DNA of 64,000 nt from Streptomyces bluensis (GTDB lineage Bacteria; Actinomycetota; Actinomycetes; Streptomycetales; Streptomycetaceae). Each line of letters opens with the position of its first letter. Within the stretch, counting starts at the first letter, position 1. This document shows, piece by piece, positions 1 to 8,224 of the stretch. The translations under genes and the position numbers were made by a program. The notes beneath the pieces were generated by a model that saw only the letters and a program-made list of their open reading frames with translations, had not been told where the DNA came from and ran no database searches. Location: positions 1 through 64,000 of the forward strand of contig NZ_BMVM01000022.1 of NCBI RefSeq assembly GCF_014650715.1, in the 5' to 3' direction.

Positions 1-53
1 CTGAAGGGCCAACCACCCGCCAGCCGCGTCCCCAACCTCACAGGGCAATACAC

Positions 54-1142
54 CTAGGTATTCCGACGGTGGCGGACCGGGTTGTCCAGGCGGCGCTGAA
101 GCTGGTGTTGGAACCTATCTTCGAGGCCGACTTTGAGCCGGTCTCCTACGGGTTCCGGCCCGAGCGGCGTGCTCACGACGCGATCGCCGAGATTCAGCTG
201 TTCGGCTCCAAGGGTTACCGCTGGGTGCTGGATGCTGACGTCGAAGCGGCCTTCGACACCGTTTCGCACTCCGCTCTCCTTGAGCGGGTACGCAAGCGGG
301 TCAAGGACAAGCGAGTCGTGGCCCTGGTGAAGGCGTTCCTTAAGGCCGGAGTTCTCACCGAACTCGGAGGCCAGAGGGCCTCCGACGCCGGGACGCCGCA
401 GGGAGGCATCCTGTCTCCGTTGCTGTTCAACATAGCTATGTCGGCGCTCGATGAGCGTCTGCAGGAGCCGTGGAAGGACGGCGGGACGATGGGAACCGCT
501 GCCCGACGCGTCCGACGCCGGTCGAAGGGCCTGCCGAACTGGAAGGTCTCCCGCTACGCGGACGACCTTGTGGTGCTCGTGAATGGCTCCCGCGCCGACG
601 TCGAGGACCTGAAGCACGAGGTCACTGAAGTGCTCGAACCACTCGGGTTACGGCTGTCACCAGCCAAGACTCGGATCGTGCACATGAGTGAAGCGTTCGA
701 CTTCCTTGAGTTCCGCATCCAGTGGAAGCGCAAGCGAGGAACGGACAAGTGGTACGTCTACACGTTCATCGCGGACCGGCCCATCCGGTCGCTGAAGGAC
801 AGGATTCGTGCCCTGACACGCAGGAAGTCGCAGCAGAACCCCAGAGACGTGCAGGCCAGGCTCAATCTGATCATGCACGGCTGGGCCAACTACTTCAGGC
901 ATGCAGTCTGCAAACACACCCTGAGCAACCTGGCGAATTTCGTCTGGTGGCGGATGGTCAAGTGGATGCAGACCCTGCATCGCTGGAGGTGGAAGGACGT
1001 CCGCCGCTGGCTGAAGGCACCCAATGGGAGCTGGAAGCCGATCTCGGTGGACGGGGTCGAGTTGTTCGACATGGCAGCGGTGCCGGTTACCCGCTACCGC
1101 TACCGAGGCAGCAAGATTCCCAATCCCTGGGTCCCTGCATAA
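54..1142 (+). pseudogene. 5'-truncated group II intron reverse transcriptase/maturase
   Basis: Intron-encoded protein that would assist splicing and retrohoming. Homology begins at the segment LGIPTVADRVVQ (codon at position 54). The preceding frame is open to the window edge but does not resemble the usual RT N-terminus (RT0 and the IPK-type segment are absent), so I call it 5' truncated. Counting from the GTG at 69, the RT palm aspartate lies in LDADVEAAFD (residue 56), the TPQGG block at 109-113 and the catalytic YADD at 163-166. A maturase domain X with HGWANYF and a GWANYF-type block follows, and the C-terminus is intact. Domains V and VI of the RNA follow the stop, so the 3' half of the intron is preserved. 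Without the RNA 5' half it should be immobile. Confidence 0.85.
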
Positions 1143-1168
1143 CCACGCAGAACGGCAGAGACCGTGGA

Positions 1169-1265
1169 GAGCCCGTTGCGTCGTGAGACGCACGGCGGGT
1201 TCGGCGAGCGGCCTGGGGAGACGGACCGGGAGCAATCCCGGCACCGCGCCCCAGGCCGACTCAAC
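1169..1265 (+). ncRNA. Group II intron RNA domains V and VI (3' end)
   Basis: Positions 1169-1202 fold as a canonical 34-nt domain V. The 7-bp basal stem GAGCCCG pairs with CGGGTTC (one G-U). A distal stem TGCGTC/GACGCA is capped by a GTGA (GNRA) tetraloop, with a small bulge on the 3' side. The AGC triad is present at the 5' strand. Domain VI follows: GGCCTGGGG (1210-1218) pairs with CCCCAGGCC (1249-1257), with an inner stem, and then GACTCAAC with a candidate branch A near 1259. The intron 3' boundary is near 1265; the exact base is an inference. Confidence 0.8.
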
Positions 1266-1428
1266 CCGGGCCCGGGAGGTGCCGTCGGAGACGCTGATGA
1301 GAGGTCCGGCCACCGCCCGGTCCGGCGCAATGCCGGACAGCTCGCGGGCGACAGGTCTGCATAACGTGGATGCGCGCGTACGACACCACTGCCACGGCCA
1401 GCACGTTCAACTCCCTTGGGAGGGCGCG
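1266..1428 (+). ncRNA. Candidate bridge-RNA region of the IS110 element
   Basis: About 160 nt of non-coding DNA between the intron end and the transposase ATG. It can form several hairpins, for example GGTCCGG..CCGGACAG-type pairings near 1300-1340 and CTCCC-TT-GGGAG just before the start codon. In the IS110 group the left non-coding end encodes the bridge RNA that pairs with target and donor DNA. The position fits, but no guide loops were verified. Confidence 0.3.
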
Positions 1429-2646
1429 ATGTTCGACACCGAAGACGTGGGCGTGTTCCTCGGCCTGGACGTCGGCAAGAGTGCCCATCACGGGCACGGG
1501 CTGACCCCGGCCGGCAAGAAGGTCTTCGACAAGCAGCTGCCCAACAGCGAGCCGAAGCTGCGGGCCGTCTTCGACAAGCTGACTGCGAAGTTCGGCACCG
1601 TCCTGGTGATCGTGGACCAGCCCGCCTCCATCGGAGCCCTCCCGCTCACCGTCGCCCGGGACGCGGGCTGCCAGGTCGCCTACCTGCCGGGACTGGCCAT
1701 GCGCCGGATCGCGGATCTGTATCCGGGCGAGGCCAAGACGGATGCCAAGGACGCCGCGGTGATCGCGGACGCCGCCCGCACCATGCCGCACACCCTGCGC
1801 TCGCTGGAGCTCACCGACGAGATCACCGCCGAGCTGACCGTGCTGGTGGGCTTCGGCCAGGACCTCGCGGCCGAGGCCACCCGCACCAGCAACCGGATAC
1901 GCGGCCTGCTCACCCAATTCCACCCCAGCCTCGAACGCGTCCTCGGGCCCCGCCTGGACCACCCCGCCGTCACCTGGCTGCTGGAGCGTTACGGCTCTCC
2001 CGCAGCCCTGCGCAAGGCCGGACGCCGCAGGCTGGTGGAGGTGATCCGCCCCAAGGCCCCGCGCATGGCCACCCGGCTCATCGACGACGTGTTCACCGCC
2101 CTGGACGAGCAGACCGTCGTCGTCCCGGGCACCGGCACCCTCGACATCGTGATCCCCACCCTGGCCGCCTCCCTGGCCACCGTCCACACCCAGCGCCGGG
2201 CCCTGGAAGCCCAGATCAACGCCCTGCTGGAGGCTCACCCTCTTTCCCCGGTCCTGACGTCGATGCCCGGCGTCGGCGTCAGGACCGCCGCCGTCCTGCT
2301 GGTCACCGTCGGCGACGGCACCAGCTTCCCGAGCGCCGCCCACCTGGCCTCCTACGCCGGCCTCGCCCCGACCACGAGGTCATCGGGGACCTCGATCCAC
2401 GGCGAACACGCACCCCGAGGCGGAAACCGACAGCTCAAACGCGCCATGTTCCTCTCCGCCTTCGCCTGCATGAACGCCGATCCGGCCTCCCGCACCTACT
2501 ACGACAAGCAACGCGCCCGCGGCAAAACCCACACCCAGGCCCTCCTCCGCCTCGCCCGCCAACGCATCAGCGTCCTGTTCGCCATGCTCCGAGACGGCAC
2601 CTTCTACGAATCCCGCACACCCGCGGACGTTGCACTCGCCGCATGA
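1429..2646 (+). CDS. IS110-family DEDD transposase (recombinase)
   Basis: A 405-residue transposase, the normal size for the family. The N-terminal RuvC-like DEDD domain shows GLDVGKS (Asp14), VDQPAS (Asp63) and KTDAKDAAVIADAA (Asp105, Asp108). The C-terminal IS116/IS110/IS902 domain has the helix-hairpin-helix SMPGVGVRTA, then YAGLAPTTRSSGTS, whose serines include the likely nucleophile, then GGNRQLKRAMF. The frame is open further upstream, but the ATG at 1429 (MFDTEDVG) starts the conserved protein and follows GGGAGGGCGCG, a plausible ribosome site. The gene appears intact, so the element could still be active. IS110 enzymes act with a bridge RNA; the leader upstream is the place to look for it. 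Confidence 0.93.
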   Translation: MFDTEDVGVFLGLDVGKSAHHGHGLTPAGKKVFDKQLPNSEPKLRAVFDKLTAKFGTVLVIVDQPASIGALPLTVARDAGCQVAYLPGLAMRRIADLYPGEAKTDAKDAAVIADAARTMPHTLRSLELTDEITAELTVLVGFGQDLAAEATRTSNRIRGLLTQFHPSLERVLGPRLDHPAVTWLLERYGSPAALRKAGRRRLVEVIRPKAPRMATRLIDDVFTALDEQTVVVPGTGTLDIVIPTLAASLATVHTQRRALEAQINALLEAHPLSPVLTSMPGVGVRTAAVLLVTVGDGTSFPSAAHLASYAGLAPTTRSSGTSIHGEHAPRGGNRQLKRAMFLSAFACMNADPASRTYYDKQRARGKTHTQALLRLARQRISVLFAMLRDGTFYESRTPADVALAA

Positions 2647-2679
2647 CCCCAGCAAGCCCCAATCACCCCAAAACCGACA

Positions 2680-2712
2680 GGGGTGCCTTGACGAAGGACA
2701 TAGAGGCACCCC
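2680..2712 (+). repeat. Right-end hairpin of the IS110 element
   Basis: GGGGTGCC (2680-2687) and GGCACCCC (2705-2712) are perfect inverted repeats around a 17-nt spacer containing TTGACGAAGGACATAGA. It lies 33 bp after the transposase stop. I recall similar sequences at right ends of Streptomyces IS110 elements; it could also terminate transcription. Confidence 0.55.
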
Positions 2713-3028
2713 CCGGGGCTGGCGGCTCGCCGTCCTCGTCTACGTCCCTGCCGACGACGAGATCGTGGAGCGGGCGATCCACCACGACCGCCACCTCGTC
2801 ATCCAACGGCCGCATGCGCCGGATGCGGGCAAGCCCACGCTGCCCTGAGTTACGGCAGCATCGGAACGATGCCTGCGCTGACGGCTCCTGGCAGCGTCTG
2901 CTTCTTCCCGAGGCGTTTTCCGATGACTTCGGGAGGCTTTTCAGGCGGCATTGCCCGGTTCAACACCTGACTGGATTCGACGTCGTTCGGTGCAAGTCTG
3001 GCTCAGGCGGCGTCGTCAGGCCGAATGG
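2713..3028. other. Gap without a recognisable gene
   Basis: The first ~135 bp read in the plus direction as GWRLAVLVYVPADDEI followed by VERAIHHDRHLVIQRP and a stop at 2848. This has coding-like composition but no start of its own, so it may be the tail of a gene cut by the IS insertion. The rest (2849-3028) shows no supported gene. Confidence 0.35.
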
Positions 3029-3643
3029 CTATGCCGACCCCGCGGCCCGGTCGAAAGACAGTCGGCTAATCTGCCCAGCGGCTCCCACGCAATACACGAC
3101 GTCAGAGGGGTGACCGAGCCGCAGCGCCGCTTCGCGGTCCAGTCGGCCCAGGTGCTTCAGCAGCATCCGGCCAATCATCTCGTGCGAGACCAGGAGCGGC
3201 CTTCGGGCTCCGGCTCGGGCAACGCTGGCCAGGGCTCGGCCTGCCCGCGCATCCGCGTCGGCGTAACTCTCCCCACCGGGAAAGCGATAGGAATACTTGT
3301 CGCGTGCCCGAGCTGCGACCTCGCCGGGCCAGCCGGACTCGATTTCCCCGTCTGTGAGCCCGGACCACTCGCCATGGTCAACCTCGCTGAGGTCGTCGAG
3401 TAGTTGCACCGTCAGACCCAGTGCCGTCGCGAACACCTCCGCCGACGTCCGTGCGCGCTCCAGCGGGCTCGCGAAAATCGCGTCCACCGGTTCACGGCTG
3501 GTCAGTCGCGCGTTGCGGTGCACCTGGTGGACGCCCCGATCGGTAAGGGGCGAATCCAGCCGCCCCTGCTTCCTTCCCGCCAGGTTCCACTCTGTCTGTC
3601 CATGCCTGGCCAGATAAACGGCCTCGAATACAAAAGCTGCCAC
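3029..3643 (-). CDS. Histidine phosphatase family protein
   Basis: A 204-residue protein of the phosphoglycerate mutase-like (histidine phosphatase) superfamily. The N-terminal RHG signature is LARHGQTEWN, with the phospho-accepting histidine at residue 14. The second conserved histidine is in LLVSHEMIGRMLL, and the acidic proton donor is probably in SEVDHGEWSG. The length is typical for small soluble members acting on phosphosugars, nucleotides or cobalamin-pathway phosphates; the substrate cannot be assigned. It is transcribed alone on the minus strand, with no overlap with the NUDIX gene upstream. No frameshift or missing motif is seen. Confidence 0.88.
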   Translation of the reverse strand: MAAFVFEAVYLARHGQTEWNLAGRKQGRLDSPLTDRGVHQVHRNARLTSREPVDAIFASPLERARTSAEVFATALGLTVQLLDDLSEVDHGEWSGLTDGEIESGWPGEVAARARDKYSYRFPGGESYADADARAGRALASVARAGARRPLLVSHEMIGRMLLKHLGRLDREAALRLGHPSDVVYCVGAAGQISRLSFDRAAGSA

Positions 3644-3921
3644 GAGACCTTGGTCCTATCGAACCTTGGCACGTTCTGGCCACCGCATTTCCCGCCAGGC
3701 AGACGGCCATCCGCCTATTTGGTCAAGGGCGAGCACGCTGACGACTCCGAAGTCAATCCGCACAGCCGGGCGCCTGTGCCCTACCGACCGGCATGCGCCC
3801 CAGCAGGGCCCGGTTTCCTCATCTTTGCCAAGGTGAAGGAACCGGGCCCGTTTCTCGTTCTGTCAGGGTGGCCGTGCCTTCCTGAGGTTCACAGGGCTCG
3901 GACGGTGCGCGTGGCGCGGGA

Positions 3922-4350
3922 TCAGGCTTTCGGACTTGGGGGCGGCAGGCGCCGAGCGAGCTGCTCGACGTAGTGCCGGACATGGGGCGGCATCCTGCCC
4001 GGGAGCGCGTCGAGCGGGAACAGGCGAAGCTCCTGTCCCTCGCCAAGGACCAGCTCGTTCTCGGTTCCGTCCCAGACCGCAACGAACACGTGAGGCGGCG
4101 TCTTGCCCCTCTCGTACGCGGTGACCGCAGCTTCCGTGATCGCGTCCGGCACGATGCCAGTCTCCTCCAGCAATTCACGCAGGATCGTCTCAAGCGGCGT
4201 CTCGCCCGCCTCCGCTCCGCCTCCGGGAAGCGACCAGTGCCCCGGCCAGGCTATATGCGGCTTGTCGTCCCGCAGCTGGAGCACGACCTCACGGCGAGGC
4301 GTGGTGACGAACGCGAAACAACCATGGGTCTTTGTCGGCCGGTCCGTCAC
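3922..4350 (-). CDS. NUDIX hydrolase
   Basis: A 142-residue single-domain NUDIX protein that would hydrolyse a nucleoside-diphosphate-linked substrate. The Nudix box reads GGGAEAGETPLETILRELLEETGI, split here as GGGAEAGETP then LETILRELLEETGI, with all catalytic Glu residues in place. The N-terminal TKTHGCFAFV and LPGGG strands are normal for the fold. The frame is open further upstream, but the GTG at 4350 is preceded by GAGAGG eight bases away and gives the usual length, so I start there. No neighbour indicates the substrate. This is the first of several NUDIX domains in the window. Confidence 0.85.
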   Translation of the reverse strand: MTDRPTKTHGCFAFVTTPRREVVLQLRDDKPHIAWPGHWSLPGGGAEAGETPLETILRELLEETGIVPDAITEAAVTAYERGKTPPHVFVAVWDGTENELVLGEGQELRLFPLDALPGRMPPHVRHYVEQLARRLPPPSPKA

Positions 4351-4465
4351 GCCGGTGACCTCTCTTCGTGCGATAGCTCCGAATTGCCCGGCCCCCGGCC
4401 GTGGCCGCATCACGGTTTTCACGGTGGCAGTTGTCCGGGGGCCACGGTAGTACCGGATGACGAAT

Positions 4466-4502
4466 GCCCCGTCCTCCCCCTGGAGGCAGGGGAGGAGGGG
4501 GC
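4466..4502 (-). terminator. Hairpin after the lipoprotein gene
   Basis: Arms GCCCCGTCCTCCCC (4466-4479) and GGGGAGGAGGGGGC (4489-4502) pair with one mismatch around a 9-nt loop, just after the minus-strand lipoprotein stop at 4520. No clear U-tract is visible, which is common in high-GC actinomycetes. Confidence 0.55.
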
Positions 4503-4519
4503 AGGACGGTGTGCCTCGG

Positions 4520-5209
4520 TCAGGGGGCGAGCGCCGTTCGTACGGCGGCTGCGAGGTGAGTGTCGACGAGGGCGGGCGATCCCGAGACGACCACCAGGAT
4601 GGCGCCGGTGAGGATCGCCGTCTGCTTGACGACGCTGCGCCGTCCGTCGGCGCTATAGGTGAGCAGCTGGCTCCACTGCTTGCCACCGAGCCGGGGTGCA
4701 CTGACCTGCTGGGCGCGTATGTCGATGAGCGTGCTGCCCGCCGACACCTGGTAGGCCGGGCACTGGGTCATGGCGTTGAAGATCCGGTTCACGCCAGTGG
4801 ACAGCTTCGCGGGGGTGTCGCTGTACAGCTCCTCGGAGACCTCTGATCCGCTGGAACCGGCGTAGGTGAAGGACACCTTCGCCGAGTGGGGGAAGTCGAG
4901 GCTGCCGCCGGCTGCTGCCTGGCCGCCGAGCTTGGCCAGTGCCGGGCAGCCGATCACGGTGACGTCGTCGTGCCGAGCCGTGGTCTCCGGGGTACGGGTG
5001 TAACCCTCTCCCAAGTCGCTTGCGTCGAGGAGCCGGTTGGCCAGCGCGGCCGAGGACAGTGGCTTGGCCGTCGGGGCGTTGTGGTCCTTCGTGTCCGTCG
5101 CTGCGGTGGAGGATGGCGGATTGGAGGGCGCGGAGGTGTTGTTGGAGCAGCCCGTCAGGGCCAGGACGGCGAGGCCGAGGCTGAGGACGGTCGTGGTGGG
5201 AAGGCGCAT
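4520..5209 (-). CDS. Putative secreted lipoprotein
   Basis: A 229-residue protein with a short basic start, a hydrophobic stretch and the lipobox LTGC (Cys21). It should therefore be lipidated and anchored to the outer face of the membrane. A Ser/Thr/Pro-rich linker (residues 22-50) leads to a globular domain containing ASDLGEGYTRTPE, with two cysteines (GCPAL and QCPAY) that could form a disulphide. The fold resembles sensor-type or PknH-like extracellular domains of actinomycete lipoproteins, but I do not recognise a specific family. A hairpin follows the gene, and it seems to be a single-gene unit. Confidence 0.8.
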   Translation of the reverse strand: MRLPTTTVLSLGLAVLALTGCSNNTSAPSNPPSSTAATDTKDHNAPTAKPLSSAALANRLLDASDLGEGYTRTPETTARHDDVTVIGCPALAKLGGQAAAGGSLDFPHSAKVSFTYAGSSGSEVSEELYSDTPAKLSTGVNRIFNAMTQCPAYQVSAGSTLIDIRAQQVSAPRLGGKQWSQLLTYSADGRRSVVKQTAILTGAILVVVSGSPALVDTHLAAAVRTALAP

Positions 5210-5302
5210 GCGGAAACCCCTAGGTGGCGCGGTGCGGACGGTCTGACCGGGCCGGCCCTCCAGTTGCCGGCAGATGCGATGGGGGTAGGGGTTTCGAGAG
5301 GG

Positions 5303-5749
5303 TCAGTGCCCGAGGTGGCGCAGGCCGTCCTCCAGGGTGGGGTGCCAGTGGTCGACGGGACCGCAGTTGCGGTTGAACCAGGCAGCGTCCAGACGCGGCT
5401 CGATCACCTGGTGGCCGGCCGGGCAGCGCAGCCACACCGAGTCGTCGTTCATGTTGAAGACGATCCAGTCACGGTATGCGCCGCACGTCGGGCAGGGGTG
5501 GACCTCGCCGTCGATGACGAGCGGGGGCATCCAGCGCATCATCACGCCCTCGACGTCGTGCCTGGACGGTGCCCGCAGGTCGGCCGGCGGGAAGTCCGGG
5601 ACCACTGTCTCTGCGTTGTCCGCGGCTGGGGCCTTGGTCTGGACGGTGTCGGACGGCCAGGGCTCTTGGGCGTGTAGCTGCCGCAGCGCGAGCGCCTCAC
5701 GCTGGGCCTGGCGGAACTCCCGGTCGTCGCGGGCACGTCGTCGGAACAT
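5303..5749 (-). CDS. Hypothetical protein with C-terminal zinc ribbon
   Basis: A 148-residue protein of unknown function. The N-terminus is strongly charged (MFRRRARDDREFRQAQREAL). The C-terminal half has CPTCG followed ~19 residues later by CPAGH, a Cys2-CysHis zinc-ribbon pattern. Downstream is HWHPTLEDGLRHLGH. An upstream ATG (5761) is possible, but the ATG at 5749 has GGAG six bases upstream and is preferred. The same CPxC...CPxGH arrangement occurs in the 402-residue unknown at 18289-19497, suggesting a shared domain. Confidence 0.65.
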   Translation of the reverse strand: MFRRRARDDREFRQAQREALALRQLHAQEPWPSDTVQTKAPAADNAETVVPDFPPADLRAPSRHDVEGVMMRWMPPLVIDGEVHPCPTCGAYRDWIVFNMNDDSVWLRCPAGHQVIEPRLDAAWFNRNCGPVDHWHPTLEDGLRHLGH

Positions 5750-5834
5750 GCGGGTCTCCATTCCCTGTGTCGTCTGGCGGGCACATGGAGAGTGCCCTAA
5801 GCGTCTGACCTGCCGCAACGTTGAAATTTCAGAA

Positions 5835-7565
5835 TCACCTAGGCTTGCGTGGCCGGTCCGCCCGGCGAGTGGAAGCCTGCTCAGTACGCCCGCGTGTCCG
5901 GGCTGCTGCAGTGGCGCCGGGTTCAGGCATTGCGGAGGCGTCGGCCGGCAGGTCGGCCATGCGGCGCAGCCGCCAGACCAGTACGTCGCTGATCGAGTCG
6001 GCGGTGTCCAGCTCCCGCCGCTCGGTGGCCTCGGCCAGCAGCGCGGCCGGGTCGTGCCCGGCGCTCTCGGCGTCGGCGAGGGTGGCCGCGAGGGCGTACC
6101 AGCCGGCTTCGGCCAGGACCTGTTCGGCTAGTTCGGGCACCGCTTGGCGAAGGTAGGCGATCTGCTTGTGCCGCAGGGGCTGGGACAGGCGCCGGCCCCG
6201 CTGATAGAGCACGCCGATCGGCATGCCAGCGGCGGCCTGGTAGGCGGCGCGCAGGTGCTCGGCAGCCTCACGGGCGGCAGCGGCCTGCTGGGCGTGCTGC
6301 TTCTTGCCATGCCAGTGGGCGGCAGCGGTGACAAGGAAGAACGCCATGTCGATCAGCATGGCGGTGGTCGCCCCGTCTTCCCCACGGCCGAGCGCGGGCC
6401 CGCTGTAGACGAGGTCGCGGGCGGCCTGGCGCAGGGCGCGGTCGTGCCCGCGCTCGGCCTGGATGTGAGAGCGGGTGGCCCGCTCGAACGCGAAGGCCGC
6501 CTCCCGCAGTTGGGCACGTGTGTGGGCGGCGGAGGTCTTGGCGAGCGCGTCGAGAACCTCCCCGGCGGCGGCGATCTGCGCGGCCACCACCGCGTCGTCG
6601 CCCTGGTCGATGACCAGCAGCGCCTCCCAGGCGGCCGTGGCAGCACTGCGCCGCGCCGTGGCCGGACCGCCCGGCACGGCACCGACACCGGGCTCCGATG
6701 GCGTCCCGCCCGCCGAGCTGCGAGCGTCGTCACCGGACCAGCGTTGGCGGATCCGCGGCAGGGACAGGTCCGGGGCGAGGGTGGAGCCCGCATAGAACAC
6801 CGGCTCCTTGTCCTCGTTACGGTCGTCGGGCAGGGCGACCTTGTAGCCGAGCAGATCACCAGACGGTGCGACGCGCTTGTGGATCAACACACCGGCGCCG
6901 GCCAGCCGGTCAAAGAACTCTGCCTCGCTCCTGGCCCCGGCCACTGCCTGCCGCACGGTTTCGCGTAGCTCCTCGCGGGCGGGACGTTCCCGGCCCTCGC
7001 GTTCGGCCTTGTGGCGTTCGGCGCTGGTGGGCCGCTTGGCGGCGGTGCCGTCGCCCGTGTTGAGGCGCCGCAGCCCGTAGTCGATCTCGATCTTCCGTGC
7101 TTCCTCCTGGGAGTGTTTGCCGTCTTGGCGGATGCGGGCTTGCCGGCCGTCTTCGCGTACGACGGTGGCGATGATGTGGATGTGGTCGTCGGCGTGGCGC
7201 ACGGCAGCCCAGCGGCAGCCCGCGGCGTCGCCGTCGGGGGCGATACCGGTGGCGGCGACCATGCGCCGGGCGATGTCCGCCCACTGCTCGTCGGTGAGGA
7301 TGGGGTCTTCTGGCGCAGCACGGACGGACAGGTGCCACACGTGTTCGGTGGGGCGCCGGCTTTTGGGTAGGGCCATGACCGGTTGGTCGAGGAGGCGTTG
7401 GAGATCGCCGTACGTGGCGTTGGGGTCGCGGCCTGGGTCGGGAGCCAGGCTGTCCCAGGCAGCGACGAGATGGGGGTCGATGTGCTCCTCGTGGGTGCCG
7501 GGCCCGTAGAGGTAGTACAGCAGGCCGATCGTGCGCGTACCCATGTCGTGGACTCGGGGGATCAT
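5835..7565 (-). CDS. Relaxase / mobilisation nuclease
   Basis: A 576-residue DNA relaxase that would nick one strand at the origin of transfer. The N-terminal nuclease domain has candidate nucleophilic tyrosines in TIGLLYYLYG. The HUH-type metal-binding block is RHADDHIHIIATVVREDG. A long helical, Ala/Arg-rich C-terminus (from ~residue 330) follows and is probably DNA-binding or coupling-related. The ATG overlaps the stop of mobC by four bases, so the two are translationally coupled. Order and content (small genes, mobC, relaxase) fit a MobA/VirD2-like mobilisation unit rather than the TraB-only conjugation of many Streptomyces plasmids. Confidence 0.87.
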   Translation of the reverse strand: MIPRVHDMGTRTIGLLYYLYGPGTHEEHIDPHLVAAWDSLAPDPGRDPNATYGDLQRLLDQPVMALPKSRRPTEHVWHLSVRAAPEDPILTDEQWADIARRMVAATGIAPDGDAAGCRWAAVRHADDHIHIIATVVREDGRQARIRQDGKHSQEEARKIEIDYGLRRLNTGDGTAAKRPTSAERHKAEREGRERPAREELRETVRQAVAGARSEAEFFDRLAGAGVLIHKRVAPSGDLLGYKVALPDDRNEDKEPVFYAGSTLAPDLSLPRIRQRWSGDDARSSAGGTPSEPGVGAVPGGPATARRSAATAAWEALLVIDQGDDAVVAAQIAAAGEVLDALAKTSAAHTRAQLREAAFAFERATRSHIQAERGHDRALRQAARDLVYSGPALGRGEDGATTAMLIDMAFFLVTAAAHWHGKKQHAQQAAAAREAAEHLRAAYQAAAGMPIGVLYQRGRRLSQPLRHKQIAYLRQAVPELAEQVLAEAGWYALAATLADAESAGHDPAALLAEATERRELDTADSISDVLVWRLRRMADLPADASAMPEPGATAAARTRGRTEQASTRRADRPRKPR

Positions 7566-8224
7566 GCAGCAGAGGTCTCGCTGTCCACGTACTGCTGAGT
7601 GAAGGCGTCCACGCGCTTCGCGGCGCGGTGCACGGCCGAGAGGACCGCCTCAGCCTGGGGGGCATCGGCACCCGAATTCAGGGCCTTGGCCACCTGATTG
7701 AGGTTGTTGCCGATCTGGCCGAGGTGGCGGCGCAGGCTGAACAGTTCGTTCAGCATCTCTCGCTCGCCCGCGATTTCCGCGGCGGTGCGATTGAGGTCGC
7801 GGGCGGCCTTGAGGGCGGCGTGGGCGAGGAAGCTGGCGACGCTCATGCGGCAGACGTCGGCTGCGCGGACGAGGAGTTGGTACTCGTCGTCGTTCATGCG
7901 GCAGCTGGGCTGACGGACGCGCTTCTTCTCGTCGCGCAGGCGCTCGCGCTGCTGGACGTGGGGCTTCTGCGGCGCGGCGTGGGCGCAGTCGACGCTGTGA
8001 CAGGCGTGCGGTTCCCCTTCCTCTGGATGCGCGCCGCCCTCGGTCGCATCCAGACGGATCGGCGCCCCCCGGTGCCGATCCTCTCCCGCACCTTCCGGGG
8101 CGGGGGAGGCAAGAGCATTGCTCCCGGCGGGAGCAATGCTCTTGCACCAACTTGCTCGCGTCGAGGCCGAGTTGGTTTCGGGCTCACTTGGCGCGGGGGT
8201 GGGGTTTGTCGTCGGGTTCGTCAT
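7562..8224 (-). CDS. MobC-like relaxosome protein
   Basis: A 220-residue protein whose C-terminal half matches the MobC family. CRMNDDEYQLLVRAADVCRM with SVASFLAHAAL is the ribbon-helix-helix-like segment, followed by LRRHLGQIGNNLNQVAKALN. MobC helps the relaxase open and nick oriT. The N-terminal ~100 residues are low-complexity and contain a 37-bp perfect inverted repeat at DNA level (8109-8145). The ATG at 8224 overlaps the preceding gene's stop (ATGA), which supports this long start. A shorter start after the hairpin cannot be excluded, because the conserved domain only begins near the EKKRVRQPSC segment. Confidence 0.82.
   Translation of the reverse strand: MTNPTTNPTPAPSEPETNSASTRASWCKSIAPAGSNALASPAPEGAGEDRHRGAPIRLDATEGGAHPEEGEPHACHSVDCAHAAPQKPHVQQRERLRDEKKRVRQPSCRMNDDEYQLLVRAADVCRMSVASFLAHAALKAARDLNRTAAEIAGEREMLNELFSLRRHLGQIGNNLNQVAKALNSGADAPQAEAVLSAVHRAAKRVDAFTQQYVDSETSAA
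8109..8145. repeat. 37-bp perfect inverted repeat, candidate oriT element
   Basis: GCAAGAGCATTGCTCCC (8109-8125), spacer GGC, then its exact 17-base reverse complement (8129-8145). It lies in the 5' coding part of mobC. Long perfect palindromes next to mob genes are often relaxosome binding or nic-adjacent sites; the role is an inference. Confidence 0.75.

Larger units (their letters stand above)
1266..2712 (+). mobile_element. IS110-family insertion sequence, approximate limits
   Basis: The element consists of a non-coding leader (1266-1428), the DEDD transposase gene and a right end with a hairpin (2680-2712). The left limit is inferred from the end of intron domain VI and the right limit from the GGGGTGCC/GGCACCCC inverted pair typical of actinobacterial IS110 right ends. 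IS110 elements lack long terminal inverted repeats, so the exact borders cannot be read from this copy alone. It sits directly at the 3' end of the group II intron remnant. Confidence 0.65.

Noticed and set aside
1261..2343. 360-codon minus-strand frame across the IS110 transposase
   Set aside because: Gly/Asp-rich antisense frame; the transposase on the plus strand has every expected motif.
2960..3020. GGATTCGACGTCGTTCGG-like stretch suggesting a tRNA or tmRNA T-arm
   Set aside because: No acceptor stem, anticodon arm or CCA-adjacent pairing could be formed around it.
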